Positions 8,383-17,027 are shown, counted from the first letter of the stretch. The stretch: DNA of 64,000 bases from Streptomyces sp. NBC_01288 (GCF_035982055.1 NZ_CP108427.1:10229001-10293000), one strand, 5' to 3'. Notes: generated from the letters alone by a model not told the origin. A program made the numbers and translations.

Positions 8383-9000
8383 TCAGAGCCGGCCGTGGCC
8401 GCCCGCCTGCCTGGCGAGTCGCATACGGGTCATGGCCCCGGCGAGGGTCATCACCCGCTGGATGAGGCGCTGGACGGTGCGTCGGCTGAGCCCTATTCAA
8501 CGGGTGACGGCCTTGTCCACGATGCCCGCCACCGGTAGGGAGAGGATGCGGCGATCGGTGCCGGAGAGCGCCTCGCCCGCCTGCGCGTCGGCGACGAACG
8601 GAGCGGTGCCCGCGGCGCTGACGTCGTGGGGACCGCGGTCTCCCGGTAGCGCTCGAAGAGCGAGGTGAGCGCCTCAAGGTCCGCCGCCTGCGCATCCGCT
8701 GGGAGATCCGGGGCGGCGCGGCTTCACGGGCGTCGTTCATCCGCGCACGGGCGCCGACGCGCCTGTGCACTCGGTCGAGGACCCACACATGAGGCAATCG
8801 CTCCTTCGCGGCCCTTGGTACGCGGTGCCACCCGCACCAGGACCAGAGCGGCTGTCCATCGCCCGACCGGAACTCGGTCTGTGCGCCGCGCACCAGGAGA
8901 TTGCGCACCGTGAACGACCGCCCGCGGATCAGCACACCACGCCCCGATGACGGCAGGTGTCGACCGGTGGTCGCGCACCTCGATCGCACGCAATGAATGC
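8383..9000 (-). pseudogene. Broken LuxR/TrmB-type regulator
   Basis: On the minus strand the segment 8383-8570 reads GTDRRILSLPVAGIVDKAVTR, an in-frame TGA, then IGLSRRTVQRLIQRVMTLAG and MTRMRLARQAG before the natural stop. This is the C-terminal HTH of a regulator family that is abundant in Streptomyces. Upstream, ALTSLFERYRETAVP lies in a different frame, so at least one frameshift is present near 8630. The sensor half further upstream (to about 9000) is too degraded to place. The gene is dead; its end lies just downstream of the EF-hand gene. Confidence 0.75.
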
Positions 9001-9043
9001 GGAACCAGCACCTCGCCCGAGTGGGACCGCTCTGCTAACTTCG

Positions 9044-9082
9044 CTAGATCGATTTAGTAGGGAACTTACTAGATCGATTTAG
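9044..9082. promoter_or_regulatory. Pair of LacI-type operator candidates before the O-demethylase operon
   Basis: CTAGATCGATTTAG occurs twice, at 9044-9057 and 9069-9082, centre to centre 25 bp. Each is a near-perfect palindrome with central CG, the layout recognised by LacI-family regulators. Related sequences lie upstream of the lacI-family gene (13299-13312) and, more weakly, of folD (12344-12357). The pair sits 40-75 bp before the first gene of the module, so it likely overlaps its promoter. Confidence 0.7.
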
Positions 9083-9120
9083 TTCTCCCGGGACAGACAG
9101 CCACGAAACAAGGAGCCGCT

Positions 9121-10464
9121 ATGGCAGCCCCCTCCCTTCAGGACGGCATCGAGAAGGCCGGTTCGCCGATGAAGCTGCTGTGGCAGCCGAACGCCGAGCC
9201 GTGGACCCCGGAGGTCGTCGAGCGCGAGTACACGGGCTGGCGTCAGGAGCAGGCCGCGTGGCACGAGGGCGTGGCCCTGCTCAACCTCTCGCACCACATG
9301 TACGACATGTGGATCGAGGGCCCGGACGCGACACGGGTGCTCGCCGACCACGGTGCCAACAACTTCGAGAAGTTCGCCGTCGGCCAGGCCAAGCAGTACG
9401 TGCCCGTGACCCGTGGCGGCCACATCGTCACCGACGGGATCCTCGCCCGCGAAGGCGAGGACAAATACCTGCTCAGCGGTGTCCCCGCGGCTCAGCACTG
9501 GGTCCAGTACCACGCGGAGAAGGGCGGCTACGACGTCGGCTTCGTCACCGACCCCTCCTCCGCCTTCCGGCCCGGCGGCGCCGACCCGAAGCTGTTCCGC
9601 TACCAGATCCAGGGTCCGTCGGCCGTGGAGTTGGTGGAGCGGGCTTTCGGCGGTCCGATGCCGGAGACGAAGTTCTTCCACTCCAGCCCGGTCGTCCTCG
9701 ACGGCCGCCCGCTCCGTGCCCTGCGCCACGGCATGGCGGGTCAGGCCGGCTTCGAGTTCATCGGCCCCTGGGAGCACGCGGCGTACGTCCACGAGACGTT
9801 CCTCAAGGCCGGTGAGCCGCTCGGCCTGATCCAGGTCGGCGCCCTGGCCTACACCACCCCCAGCGTGGAGAGCGGGTGGATCCCCTCGCCGGTGCCCGGC
9901 ATCTACACCGACCCCGAACTGCTGGAATACCGCAGGCACCTGCCCCTGTTCGGCATCGAGGGCAAGCGCCCGCTGAACGGCAGCTTCTTCTCGGAGGACA
10001 TCGAGGACTACTACGTATCGCCGTACGAACTCGGCTACGGCAAGATGATCTCCTTCAACCACGACTTCGTGGGCCGGGACGCCCTGGCGAAGGCCAAGGG
10101 CGAGACATGCCGCACCAAGGTCACCCTCGTCCTCGACCCCGACGACGTGCGCACGGTCGTCGGCGAGGGACAGGACCCCGGCTTCGTGCTCACGTACGCA
10201 CGCCACCGGGTGGAGACCGGCGCGGGTCTGGTCGGCGTCACGATGCAGAGCGCGTCGATCGATCCGGTGGGTGCCGTGCTGGCACAGACCCTGATCGACT
10301 CCGAGCACTCCGCCGCGGGCACCGCGGTGACGGTGGTCTGGGGCGAGCACCCCGGTTCCGGCACCGACCCCGAGGCCGACCTGGGCTTCCCCCGCATCCG
10401 CGCCACCGTCCAGCCCTCCCCGTTCAACGAGCACGCGCGCACCCTCTACCGCCGCGACCGCTGA
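9121..10464 (+). CDS. GcvT-fold tetrahydrofolate-dependent O-demethylase (LigM/DesA type)
   Basis: The product has 447 aa, close to LigM (about 470) and longer than GcvT (about 370). Enzymes of this family move a methyl group from a methoxyl substrate such as vanillate or syringate to tetrahydrofolate, giving 5-methyl-THF and a phenol. Shared features with LigM as I remember it: LSHHMYDMWIEG (96% position match of SHHM/THHM region, about 58-69), AKQYVPVT..GHIVTDGI (about 97-115), FRYQIQGPSA, LRHGMAG, ESGWIPSPVPGIYT, EDIEDYYVSPYELGYG and VVWGE. AAGGAG lies at 9110-9115. It is the first gene of a run with metF, purU and folD that can oxidise the methyl group. The exact substrate is not predictable; a betaine- or sulfur-methyl donor remains possible. 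Confidence 0.82.
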   Translation: MAAPSLQDGIEKAGSPMKLLWQPNAEPWTPEVVEREYTGWRQEQAAWHEGVALLNLSHHMYDMWIEGPDATRVLADHGANNFEKFAVGQAKQYVPVTRGGHIVTDGILAREGEDKYLLSGVPAAQHWVQYHAEKGGYDVGFVTDPSSAFRPGGADPKLFRYQIQGPSAVELVERAFGGPMPETKFFHSSPVVLDGRPLRALRHGMAGQAGFEFIGPWEHAAYVHETFLKAGEPLGLIQVGALAYTTPSVESGWIPSPVPGIYTDPELLEYRRHLPLFGIEGKRPLNGSFFSEDIEDYYVSPYELGYGKMISFNHDFVGRDALAKAKGETCRTKVTLVLDPDDVRTVVGEGQDPGFVLTYARHRVETGAGLVGVTMQSASIDPVGAVLAQTLIDSEHSAAGTAVTVVWGEHPGSGTDPEADLGFPRIRATVQPSPFNEHARTLYRRDR

Positions 10465-10499
10465 CGCGACCACCTCCCGGCAGAGCGAGAGGACAGACG

Positions 10500-11372
10500 A
10501 TGAACCCCGCGAGCACGGCACGAACAGCGGTCGGCACAGCGCTCCTTGAGGACTTCTCCCTGGAGATGACCGGGAAGGACATCCCCAAACTGGAAGCAGC
10601 CCACGACACCATTCCCCAAGGCACCCGCATCAACATCACCTTCCTCGGCAACGAGGATCTGCCGATGCGCCTGCGGGCGGCCCTCGCGGTCAAGCGGCTC
10701 GGCTTCGTGCCCGTGCCGCACATATCCGCCCGGCGCCTCGGGTCGCGCGCCGACTTCGAGCAGTTCCTGGCCGGTCTGCGGGCCGACGGCACGTCCGACG
10801 ACGTGTTCCTCGTCGGCGGGGACCCGACACACCCCGAGGGTTCGTACGCGGACTCCCTGGCCCTGATCGACACGGGGCTGCTGCGGGAGTACGGCGTTCG
10901 GCATGTCGGCATCGCCGGATACCCGGAAGGCCACCCGGTGATCGACGGGGAATCGCTCTGGTCCGCGCTGCGGGACAAGCACCGGGCGCTCGCCGCCCAG
11001 TCCCTGGAGGGCGATGTCATCACGCAGTTCGGGTTCGACGTCGACCCGGTGCTCACCTGGGTGGAAGAGGTCCGCGACCGGGGCATCGGCGTCCCGATCA
11101 GGATCGGTGTGCCCGGGCCCGCCGGAGTGCGCCGGCTCATGGCGTACGCGGCCCGTTTCGGGGTCGGAACCAGCGCGTCCGTCGTCAAGAAATACGGGTT
11201 CTCGCTGACCAACCTCATGGGCACCGCGGGACCGGATCGCTTCCTTCGCGACCTCGCCGCGGCCTACGAGCCCGCCCGCCACGGCGACCTGAAGATCCAC
11301 TTCTATACGTTCGGCGGGCTCAAGGCCACCTCCGACTGGGCCGCCCGCTTCCGGAAGGAAAGCCTCGCATGA
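10500..11372 (+). CDS. metF: Methylenetetrahydrofolate reductase family protein (MetF-like)
   Basis: The product has 290 aa from ATG 10500, preceded by GAGAGGA. MetF interconverts 5-methyl- and 5,10-methylene-THF with a flavin and NAD(P)H. The TIM-barrel pattern is visible: NITFLGNED near the N-terminus, VPHISARRLGS (about 75-85), DVFLVGGDPTHPEGSYADSLAL (flavin/folate region, split here for length: DVFLVGGDP then HPEG), ITQFGFD (about 178-184) and GVPGPAGVRRL. It lies 35 bp after the demethylase gene and overlaps purU by 4 bp. In this setting it probably runs in the oxidative direction, away from methionine synthesis. The host should have a separate housekeeping metF. Confidence 0.88.
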   Translation: MNPASTARTAVGTALLEDFSLEMTGKDIPKLEAAHDTIPQGTRINITFLGNEDLPMRLRAALAVKRLGFVPVPHISARRLGSRADFEQFLAGLRADGTSDDVFLVGGDPTHPEGSYADSLALIDTGLLREYGVRHVGIAGYPEGHPVIDGESLWSALRDKHRALAAQSLEGDVITQFGFDVDPVLTWVEEVRDRGIGVPIRIGVPGPAGVRRLMAYAARFGVGTSASVVKKYGFSLTNLMGTAGPDRFLRDLAAAYEPARHGDLKIHFYTFGGLKATSDWAARFRKESLA

Positions 11373-12274
11373 CCCTCACACAGGACGCCCCGGCCCGCAC
11401 CGCCATGGGCAAGCCGCTCGCCCAGCAGGCGTCGCTGATCGTGCAGGGTGCCGACGCCACGGGCATCGTCGCGGCCGTGACCTCCGTCCTCAGCGGCCAC
11501 GGCGCGAACATCGTCTCCCTCGACCAGTACTCGGACAACCCGCAGGGCGGCGCCTTCTTCCAGCGCACCGTGTTCGGCCTGGACAGCCTCCAGGCCGCGC
11601 TGCCCGCGCTGCGGGCCGAACTCGATCAACGCCTGGTCGAGGGGTTCGGACTGAGCTACACCCTGAGGGACATGTCCGTACCCAAGCGGGTCGCGATCTT
11701 CGCGTCCAAGTCCGACCACTGTCTGCTCGACCTGCTCTGGCGCCACCGGCAGAGCCAACTCCCCGTCACCGTCGCCATGGTGATCTCCAATCACCCCGAC
11801 GTGGCCCAGGAGGTGCGCGGCTTCGGCATTCCCTTCTTCCACGTCCCCTGCCAGGGCGCGGACAAGTCCGCCGCCGAGGCGGAACACCTGCGACTGCTGA
11901 AGGGCAACGTCGACTTCGTCGTCCTGGCCCGCTACATGCAGATCCTCTCCGGAGACTTCATCGAGGACGTCGGCGTCCCGTTCATCAACATCCACCACTC
12001 CTTCCTGCCGGCCTTCATCGGCGCGGGGCCGTACGCCAAGGCCAAGGAGCGGGGCGTGAAACTGGTCGGCGCCACCGCGCACTACGTCACCGAGGACCTC
12101 GACGAGGGGCCGATCATCGAGCAGGACGTCGTCCGCGTCACCCACGCCCACACGGCCTCCGACCTCACCCGCCGAGGCGCCGACGTGGAACGCGCGGTCC
12201 TCTCCCGCGCCGTGCTGTGGCACGCCGAGGACCGGGTCATCCGCGACGGCAACCACACCATCGTCTTCGCCTGA
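11369..12274 (+). CDS. purU: Formyltetrahydrofolate deformylase
   Basis: The product has 301 aa and overlaps metF by ATGA, so translation is probably coupled. PurU hydrolyses 10-formyl-THF to formate and free THF. Residues 19-95 form an ACT domain (SLIVQGADATGIVAAVTS). The rest is a formyltransferase-type fold with RVAIFASKSDHCLLDLLWR, the catalytic Asn-His-Asp set in FINIHHSFLPAF (about 207-218) and Asp in ATAHYVTEDLDEGPII. The length is the usual one. In this operon it closes the cycle by returning THF to the O-demethylase and releasing the former methyl carbon as formate. Confidence 0.95.
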   Translation: MTLTQDAPARTAMGKPLAQQASLIVQGADATGIVAAVTSVLSGHGANIVSLDQYSDNPQGGAFFQRTVFGLDSLQAALPALRAELDQRLVEGFGLSYTLRDMSVPKRVAIFASKSDHCLLDLLWRHRQSQLPVTVAMVISNHPDVAQEVRGFGIPFFHVPCQGADKSAAEAEHLRLLKGNVDFVVLARYMQILSGDFIEDVGVPFINIHHSFLPAFIGAGPYAKAKERGVKLVGATAHYVTEDLDEGPIIEQDVVRVTHAHTASDLTRRGADVERAVLSRAVLWHAEDRVIRDGNHTIVFA

Positions 12275-12343
12275 CGGCGGACTGTTCTCCGGCACGCGGA
12301 ACCGCCCGGTGCGGACCCACCCCTCTCACCCGGTCTCACTCGG

Positions 12344-12357
12344 GCGAATCGTTCCTC
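12344..12357. promoter_or_regulatory. Weak LacI-type operator candidate upstream of folD
   Basis: GCGAATCGTTCCTC shares the AATCGTTC core with the stronger site at 13299-13312. It lies 25-38 bp before the folD start. The flanks are poor, so it may be chance. Confidence 0.3.
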
Positions 12358-12381
12358 ACGACAAGAAAGCGGTTCGCCTCC

Positions 12382-13284
12382 ATGACCACCATGATCGACG
12401 GCACCAGGATCGCCCGGCGGATCCGCGCACAGGTCGCCGCCGAGGTCGCAGCGGCCGCGGGAGCGGGCGGAATCCCCGGCCTCGCCACCGTCCTCGTCGG
12501 CGACGATCCGGCCAGTGCCGTGTACGTCGCCGCCAAGAGACGTGCCATCGGGGAAGCCGGTACACGCGACTTCCACCGCCCTCTGCCTCCGCACGCCACC
12601 CAGGACGAGGTGGCCGCGGTGATCGACGAACTCGCCGCCGACCCGCAGGTCTCCGGCATCCTGCTCCAACTCCCGTTGCCCGCGCGGCTGGACGCGGTCG
12701 CGCTGATCGACCGTATCCCCGTCACCAAGGACGTCGACGGCCTCACCACCGCCAGTGCCGGCCTCCTCGCCCGAGCAGAACGCGGACTGCGCCCCTGCAC
12801 ACCCAGCGGAGTCGTCGAACTCCTGGACGCTGGGGGCGTTCGGCTCAGGAGCGCCCGCGTCGCCGTGGTCGGCTGGGGCGAACTGGTCGGACGGCCGCTG
12901 ACCCAGCTCCTGCTCCGGCGCGGAGCGATCGTGTCCGTCGCGCACGAGTTCACCGCCGAACTCCCGGCGGTCACCCGCCCCGCCGATATCGTCCTGGTCG
13001 CCACCGGAGTCCGCGGGCTCATCGGACCCGAACACGTCCGTCCCGGCGCCGTCGTCATCGACGTCGGTGTCCACCGCACACCGTCCGGTTTGACCGGCGA
13101 CGTCCGCTCCGCCCAACTCGACGGCATCGCTGAGCGCATCACCCCCGTTCCCGGCGGTGTCGGCCCCACGACCATCACCATGCTCATGGTCAACACGCTG
13201 CGCGCCGCCCAGTGGAGCGTCGAACACGAGAACGTCGTGGCGCGGGAAACGAGCGGGAGGAGCCGGAACACGCCGGCCGCGTAG
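12382..13284 (+). CDS. folD: Bifunctional methylenetetrahydrofolate dehydrogenase/methenyltetrahydrofolate cyclohydrolase
   Basis: The product has 300 aa from ATG 12382 (MTTMIDGTRIARRI). FolD oxidises 5,10-methylene-THF to methenyl-THF and hydrolyses it to 10-formyl-THF. The substrate motif SAVYVAAKRRAIGEAG (about 45-60) carries the catalytic Tyr and Lys. QLPLP lies at 96-100, KDVDGL at 115-120 and the C-terminal PVPGGVGPTT motif is intact. The Rossmann segment is VAVVGWGELVGRPL; the usual VGRS is GWGE..GRP here, a small deviation. A 107-bp gap separates it from purU, so it may have its own promoter. It supplies the middle steps of the methyl-to-formate route. Confidence 0.94.
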   Translation: MTTMIDGTRIARRIRAQVAAEVAAAAGAGGIPGLATVLVGDDPASAVYVAAKRRAIGEAGTRDFHRPLPPHATQDEVAAVIDELAADPQVSGILLQLPLPARLDAVALIDRIPVTKDVDGLTTASAGLLARAERGLRPCTPSGVVELLDAGGVRLRSARVAVVGWGELVGRPLTQLLLRRGAIVSVAHEFTAELPAVTRPADIVLVATGVRGLIGPEHVRPGAVVIDVGVHRTPSGLTGDVRSAQLDGIAERITPVPGGVGPTTITMLMVNTLRAAQWSVEHENVVARETSGRSRNTPAA

Positions 13285-13298
13285 GCTGTCCTCTGTCG

Positions 13299-13312
13299 CT
13301 TAATCGTTCTAG
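13299..13312. promoter_or_regulatory. LacI-type operator candidate upstream of the lacI-family gene
   Basis: CTTAATCGTTCTAG matches the reverse complement of the 9044/9069 sites at 12 of 14 positions and keeps the central CG. It lies 73-86 bp before the regulator start, in the 100-bp gap after folD. This points to autoregulation. Confidence 0.6.
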
Positions 13313-13384
13313 GAATCGGATACTGCTTCGGTGAGGCCGCTCGTGGACGGGCCGTGCCGACCTACGGACAGGGAGCATGCCGAT

Positions 13385-14311
13385 ATGGGCCGTTCCGGCC
13401 GGGTGACCCTGAGCGATGTGGCCAAGGCGTCCGGTGTGTCGCGGGCGACCGTGAGTTTCGTGCTGAACGACGACCCACGGCAGACGATCTCCGGCGCGAC
13501 ACGGGAACGGGTCCTGGAAGCGGCTCGGGAACTCGGCTACGTCCCGCACGGCATCGCCCGTGCGCTGCGCGAGGGCTCGTCGCGCATCGTCGTGCTCAAC
13601 GTGGACTGGGGCATCGAGGGCAACTTCTCCCGCAGTTACGTCCGCGGCCTGGACGAGGAGCTGGCCCAGCACGACCATGTCCTGCTCGTCCGCCACGGAC
13701 ACGCCGCTCCCGAAGCAACGCAGAAGATCCTCGACACCATCGTGCCGCGGGCGGTGTTCAGGCTGGGCGAGGTCTACATGCGGGGCCACGGGCCCATCGA
13801 GGAGGACTGGGACAACGGGTTCGCCGCCAACGCGGCCCTACAGATCGGCCACCTCGCCGAACGGGGGCACCGCAGGATCGCGCTCGCCATGCCCGACCAT
13901 GATTTCCCGCTCACCGAGGCTCGCCTCGGATTCGCCCGGGAGGCCGCCAGGCGCCTGGAACTTCCGCCGCTGGAACGGCTGGTCGTGCCGCGGCCACGGG
14001 AAGCCGGCGCGGTCGCCGTCGAGGCGTTTCTGGCAGCGCACCCGGACGTGACCGCCCTGGCCGCCTTCGACGACGACATAGCGCTGCGGAGCCTGACCGC
14101 CCTGCACGACCTCGGGGTGCGCGTGCCCGAGGGCATGGCGGTGATGGGCTTCGACGAGACCGAGTACGGCTCCCTGTCCACGCCCGCGCTCACCACCGTC
14201 CACATCGACGCCGAAGTCCTCGGACGGATCGCCGCCCGAGGCGCCCTCGGGATCGACACGGAGGGACTGGCCCCCGTACCCGCCCGGGTCGTGGTCCGCG
14301 CGTCGGTGTGA
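13385..14311 (+). CDS. LacI-family transcriptional regulator of the C1/O-demethylation module
   Basis: ATG 13385 follows GGGAG at 13371-13375; a longer start at 13331 has no support. The product has 308 aa. The N-terminal HTH reads VTLSDVAKASGVSRATVSFVLN (split: VTLSDVAKASGVSR, ATVSFVLN), followed by the hinge LGYVPHGIARALREG and a periplasmic-binding-protein-like sensor domain ending with MGFDETEYGSLSTPALTTVH. All are standard for LacI/GalR repressors. It is the last gene of the module, and palindromes with the central CG expected for this family lie upstream of the module and of the regulator itself. The ligand is unknown; a methoxylated compound would fit the context. Confidence 0.92.
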   Translation: MGRSGRVTLSDVAKASGVSRATVSFVLNDDPRQTISGATRERVLEAARELGYVPHGIARALREGSSRIVVLNVDWGIEGNFSRSYVRGLDEELAQHDHVLLVRHGHAAPEATQKILDTIVPRAVFRLGEVYMRGHGPIEEDWDNGFAANAALQIGHLAERGHRRIALAMPDHDFPLTEARLGFAREAARRLELPPLERLVVPRPREAGAVAVEAFLAAHPDVTALAAFDDDIALRSLTALHDLGVRVPEGMAVMGFDETEYGSLSTPALTTVHIDAEVLGRIAARGALGIDTEGLAPVPARVVVRASV

Positions 14312-14399
14312 CCGTGACACTCCGGTGAACTCATCCAACAGTCCACCGGTTGCCCTCCTGATCACGTTGCTCTTCTGCCTCGCGCCGCACCGATCTCGC

Positions 14400-14518
14400 C
14401 GGGGCAAAGCCAGTTCACGAACGGGTTTCTGTTGTTCGCCGGCGCGATCGCGGTCGCCGCGTCGCTGATCCCCACGGGCAAGCGCCTCGACGAGGCCGAG
14501 GCCGGCCAGGCGGCCTGA
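14400..14518 (+). pseudogene. C-terminal scrap of an MFS (DHA2-like) transporter
   Basis: The frame ending at TGA 14516-14518 reads GQSQFTNGFLLFAGAIAVAA then SLIPTGKRLDEAEAG, which looks like the last membrane helix and cytoplasmic tail of a drug:H+ antiporter. Nothing upstream continues the gene. It is a leftover fragment between the lacI gene and the next fragment. Confidence 0.5.
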
Positions 14519-14550
14519 CCAACTCCCTTACGAACAGAGCGCGTTGCACG

Positions 14551-14850
14551 TCACTCGGCCGGCTCCTGCGCGGAGCCGGCCGAAGCGGCAAGCACGCGGG
14601 TGAACGTCTCGGCGATCGCCGCGATATTCACGGACGGGTCGTGCATTTCCCGAGTCCGCCGCCTTCCGGCACCTGCGCGACTTCCGCCGGTCGGCAGGGT
14701 GGCCGCCGCGTTGCGGGACCGCTCGCCTGACTGGGGATGGTCGAGGATCGCGTCCGGCGCGTGGATCGCGTGCTCGGTTTCGCCGTCTCCCTGCTCCGAT
14801 GCTTGCCAGTGTTCCTCGATCGCGGCACGGGTGCGGATATCGGGGTCCAT
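14551..14850 (-). pseudogene. Truncated SnoaL/NTF2-like protein
   Basis: From ATG 14850 the first 40 residues (MDPDIRTRAAIEEHWQASEQ, then GDGETEHAIHAPDAILDHPQ) are a typical start of a SnoaL-like protein of about 130 aa. After SGERSR the sequence turns into low-quality residues and ends after 99 aa without the second half of the fold. A frameshift or deletion after residue 46 is the likely cause. No function is expected. Confidence 0.55.
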
Positions 14851-15038
14851 CGCATGGTCCCTTCTGCGGGCGGGCGAAAACGATCCGGGGCTGTCACCAC
14901 TGCGACCCCCGGGCGCCGGACCTGGCCTGGGCACACAACGGCAAGAGCGTGGACCGTCCGGCCAAAGCAGGCCTGGCCACCTGGCCACAGCCCCCACCCG
15001 CCGGGAAGGACAACCCTTGTCGGTGTGGAGGGGTTCGC

Positions 15039-15899
15039 TCAGGGCCGAGTGCCGGCACCCGGCCCGTTCAGGGTGATGTCGTCGGCGTAGTAGGTGCCCT
15101 GCGCGTACCAGCCGTGGACGTAGATGGTCGCGCTGGTCTGGGATGCCCCTGTGGTGAAGGAGACGGTCAGTTGGCTGTAGGTGGAGGGGGAATTGGTCCA
15201 GGTGGAAGTGCCGCCGTCAACGCCCAGGTAGACATAGGAGCCCCGGACCCAGCCGCTGAGTGAGTAGGTGGTGTTCGGCCCTACCGCGACGGTCTGTTCG
15301 CACTGCGCGGTGTCGCGCGAACTCACCCTCCCCTGAAGGGCTTTGGAGCCCGTGTGGACGGGGGAGGCGACGACCGATCCAGGGTTGCCGGGGCAGGTCC
15401 ACGGCGAGACCCTGCCCGACTCGAAGCCGGGGTTGGTCAGGACGTCCGAGGCCCCGACCGCGCTCGGGGCGGCCGACGTCGGGGCCGCCGAGGCGCTTGC
15501 CGGGGGTGCGACCGGGGTGGTCTTGGTGGGGCTGGGGATCAGGAGGGAGCAGCCGAAGCCGACGACGGCCGCGGCGGCGACCGCGATCACCACGGCCGCC
15601 CGGCGCTGTCCGGGACCCAGGCGCGGGCGGTCCACGGGACGCGGCGGCCGGACGTCGCCGTAGGGAGCGGGGAGTTCCTCCGTCCTGCCACCGGGGACGG
15701 GCGGGAGTTCTTCGGTGTCGTCGCCGGTCGGGGTGTGGGGGACGGGCGCGGCCACGGTTGCGTGGGTGCGGTAGTCCTTGTCGTGGCGTATGTCGTCGAG
15801 CAGTTGGGCCAGGGCGTCGGTGCGGCGTGGGCGCAGTACGCGGATGGGCTCCAGCGCGGTGCGGTCGTCCGGTGAGTCGGAGGCGGATGGTGTGGGCAC
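15039..15899 (-). CDS. Membrane-anchored protein with a C-terminal carbohydrate-binding module
   Basis: GTG 15899 is chosen because GGAAGGA precedes it at a good distance; an ATG at 15959 would add 20 unlikely residues. The product has 286 aa. Residues of about 1-95 are hydrophilic and cytoplasmic, a single helix follows (AAVVIAVAAAAVVGFGCSLL, about 102-121), then an Ala/Pro/Thr-rich spacer. The last 125 residues form a beta-sandwich of the CBM4/9-like type (DVLTNPGFESG, SLSGWVRGSYVYLGV, TIYVHGWYA, YYADDITLNG). It probably binds extracellular glycan while anchored in the membrane. No catalytic domain is present. Confidence 0.85.
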   Translation of the reverse strand: MPTPSASDSPDDRTALEPIRVLRPRRTDALAQLLDDIRHDKDYRTHATVAAPVPHTPTGDDTEELPPVPGGRTEELPAPYGDVRPPRPVDRPRLGPGQRRAAVVIAVAAAAVVGFGCSLLIPSPTKTTPVAPPASASAAPTSAAPSAVGASDVLTNPGFESGRVSPWTCPGNPGSVVASPVHTGSKALQGRVSSRDTAQCEQTVAVGPNTTYSLSGWVRGSYVYLGVDGGTSTWTNSPSTYSQLTVSFTTGASQTSATIYVHGWYAQGTYYADDITLNGPGAGTRP

Positions 15900-16333
15900 G
15901 GTGCTTTCCTTCCGTCCCGTGGGAGGGACCGGATCTGTCCCCGCGGAATTGATACGCAACGCCCGCGCCGGAGGTTCAGCCGGTGCACCGCAAACGCCAG
16001 GGCGCGGTGTTCGGGCAGAACCGCACAGCTCGTGCGCGGGGAACCGGCCCGCTTCCCTCGTGGCCCGCTGCGGCCGGGTACGGATCCTGTCGTTCCTGCC
16101 CGGACCATTGATGAACTCTCAGAGCGGTTCCCCCGGGCGGATGCCCTGGAGTTCGTCCCCGGCGACTTCTCGCCGAATGAGGCCCCGCACGGCTGGCGAG
16201 CGCTGGCCGGTCCGCTGAGCGGAACAGAGGGCGACGGCGGACTTTCGGCGGAACACGCTGTCCACGAACAAGGCGATATCGGATTTCGCTCATCGGATAT
16301 CGGGTTTCCGGTCGACAAGTCAGAGGAGTCACG

Positions 16334-16909
16334 ATGATGAAGATCCCAAACAGGATCACTGTCCTGGCGGCGACGTTGGTGAGTTGCGCGGGCATGGTCA
16401 CGTTGGCGACGGGGGCAAGCGCGGCCACGCCGACCGCGGACTCCACGGCGGGCATCTCCGCCCGGGTCACGGCCGCAGCGGCTGCGAGCAGCTATCACAC
16501 GATCAAGAACATGGCCTACGCCCAATGCGTGGACGCGCCCGGCGGGGTACTCAACGTCAGACTTCAGCTGGCCAACTGCAACGGTTCCAGCACCCAGAAC
16601 TGGGCGTTCGTGTCGACCGGTGCGGCGGACACGTACTACCTGGTGAATCAGGCGAGTGGGTACTGCGCCGAGGTCAACAACGGCACCAGCGTTCCAGGAG
16701 AGGCCGTCGACGAATACTTCTGCGACGGGCTGGCGTCGGAACAGTGGGTCGAAACCGCCGCGATCGTCGACCAGAAGGTCGGCGCGAAATTCAGGCACGT
16801 GGGCACCAACCTGTGCCTCGACACGGTCGGCAGTACCGGCAGCCAGCTCATGCAATGGAGTTGCGACGACGCACACCCGGCAGCGGCACAGGCGTGGACC
16901 GTGAGTTAG
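16334..16909 (+). CDS. Secreted ricin-type beta-trefoil lectin
   Basis: The product has 191 aa. Residues 1-30 form a Sec signal peptide (MMKIPNRITVLAATLVSCAG, cleavage near ASA-AT). The mature part is one RICIN domain: AQCVDAPGG (about 64), LQLANCNGSSTQNW (QxW repeat 1), SGYCAEVNN and YFCDGLASEQW (repeat 2), TNLCLDTVG and LMQWSCDDAHPAAAQAW (repeat 3). Paired cysteines fit the fold. It binds sugars and has no attached enzyme domain, so it may act alone or with separate wall or polysaccharide enzymes. It is followed by a strong hairpin. Confidence 0.92.
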   Translation: MMKIPNRITVLAATLVSCAGMVTLATGASAATPTADSTAGISARVTAAAAASSYHTIKNMAYAQCVDAPGGVLNVRLQLANCNGSSTQNWAFVSTGAADTYYLVNQASGYCAEVNNGTSVPGEAVDEYFCDGLASEQWVETAAIVDQKVGAKFRHVGTNLCLDTVGSTGSQLMQWSCDDAHPAAAQAWTVS

Positions 16910-16958
16910 GCCGATTCTGACAAGCCTGCCGCTCACCGTTCGGCGGGCGAGGAAGAGA

Positions 16959-16999
16959 CACCGGACGGCCTGCCGGCTGTGGATCCCGCCCGTCCGGTG
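16959..16999 (+). terminator. Hairpin after the lectin gene
   Basis: Perfect 10-bp arms CACCGGACGG (16959-16968) and CCGTCCGGTG (16990-16999) enclose a 21-base loop. It sits 50 bp after the lectin stop. There is no T-run, as is usual for Streptomyces terminators. Confidence 0.6.
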
Positions 17000-17027
17000 G
17001 GACCCCGGCCGGGGTCGCCGGCCTGCG

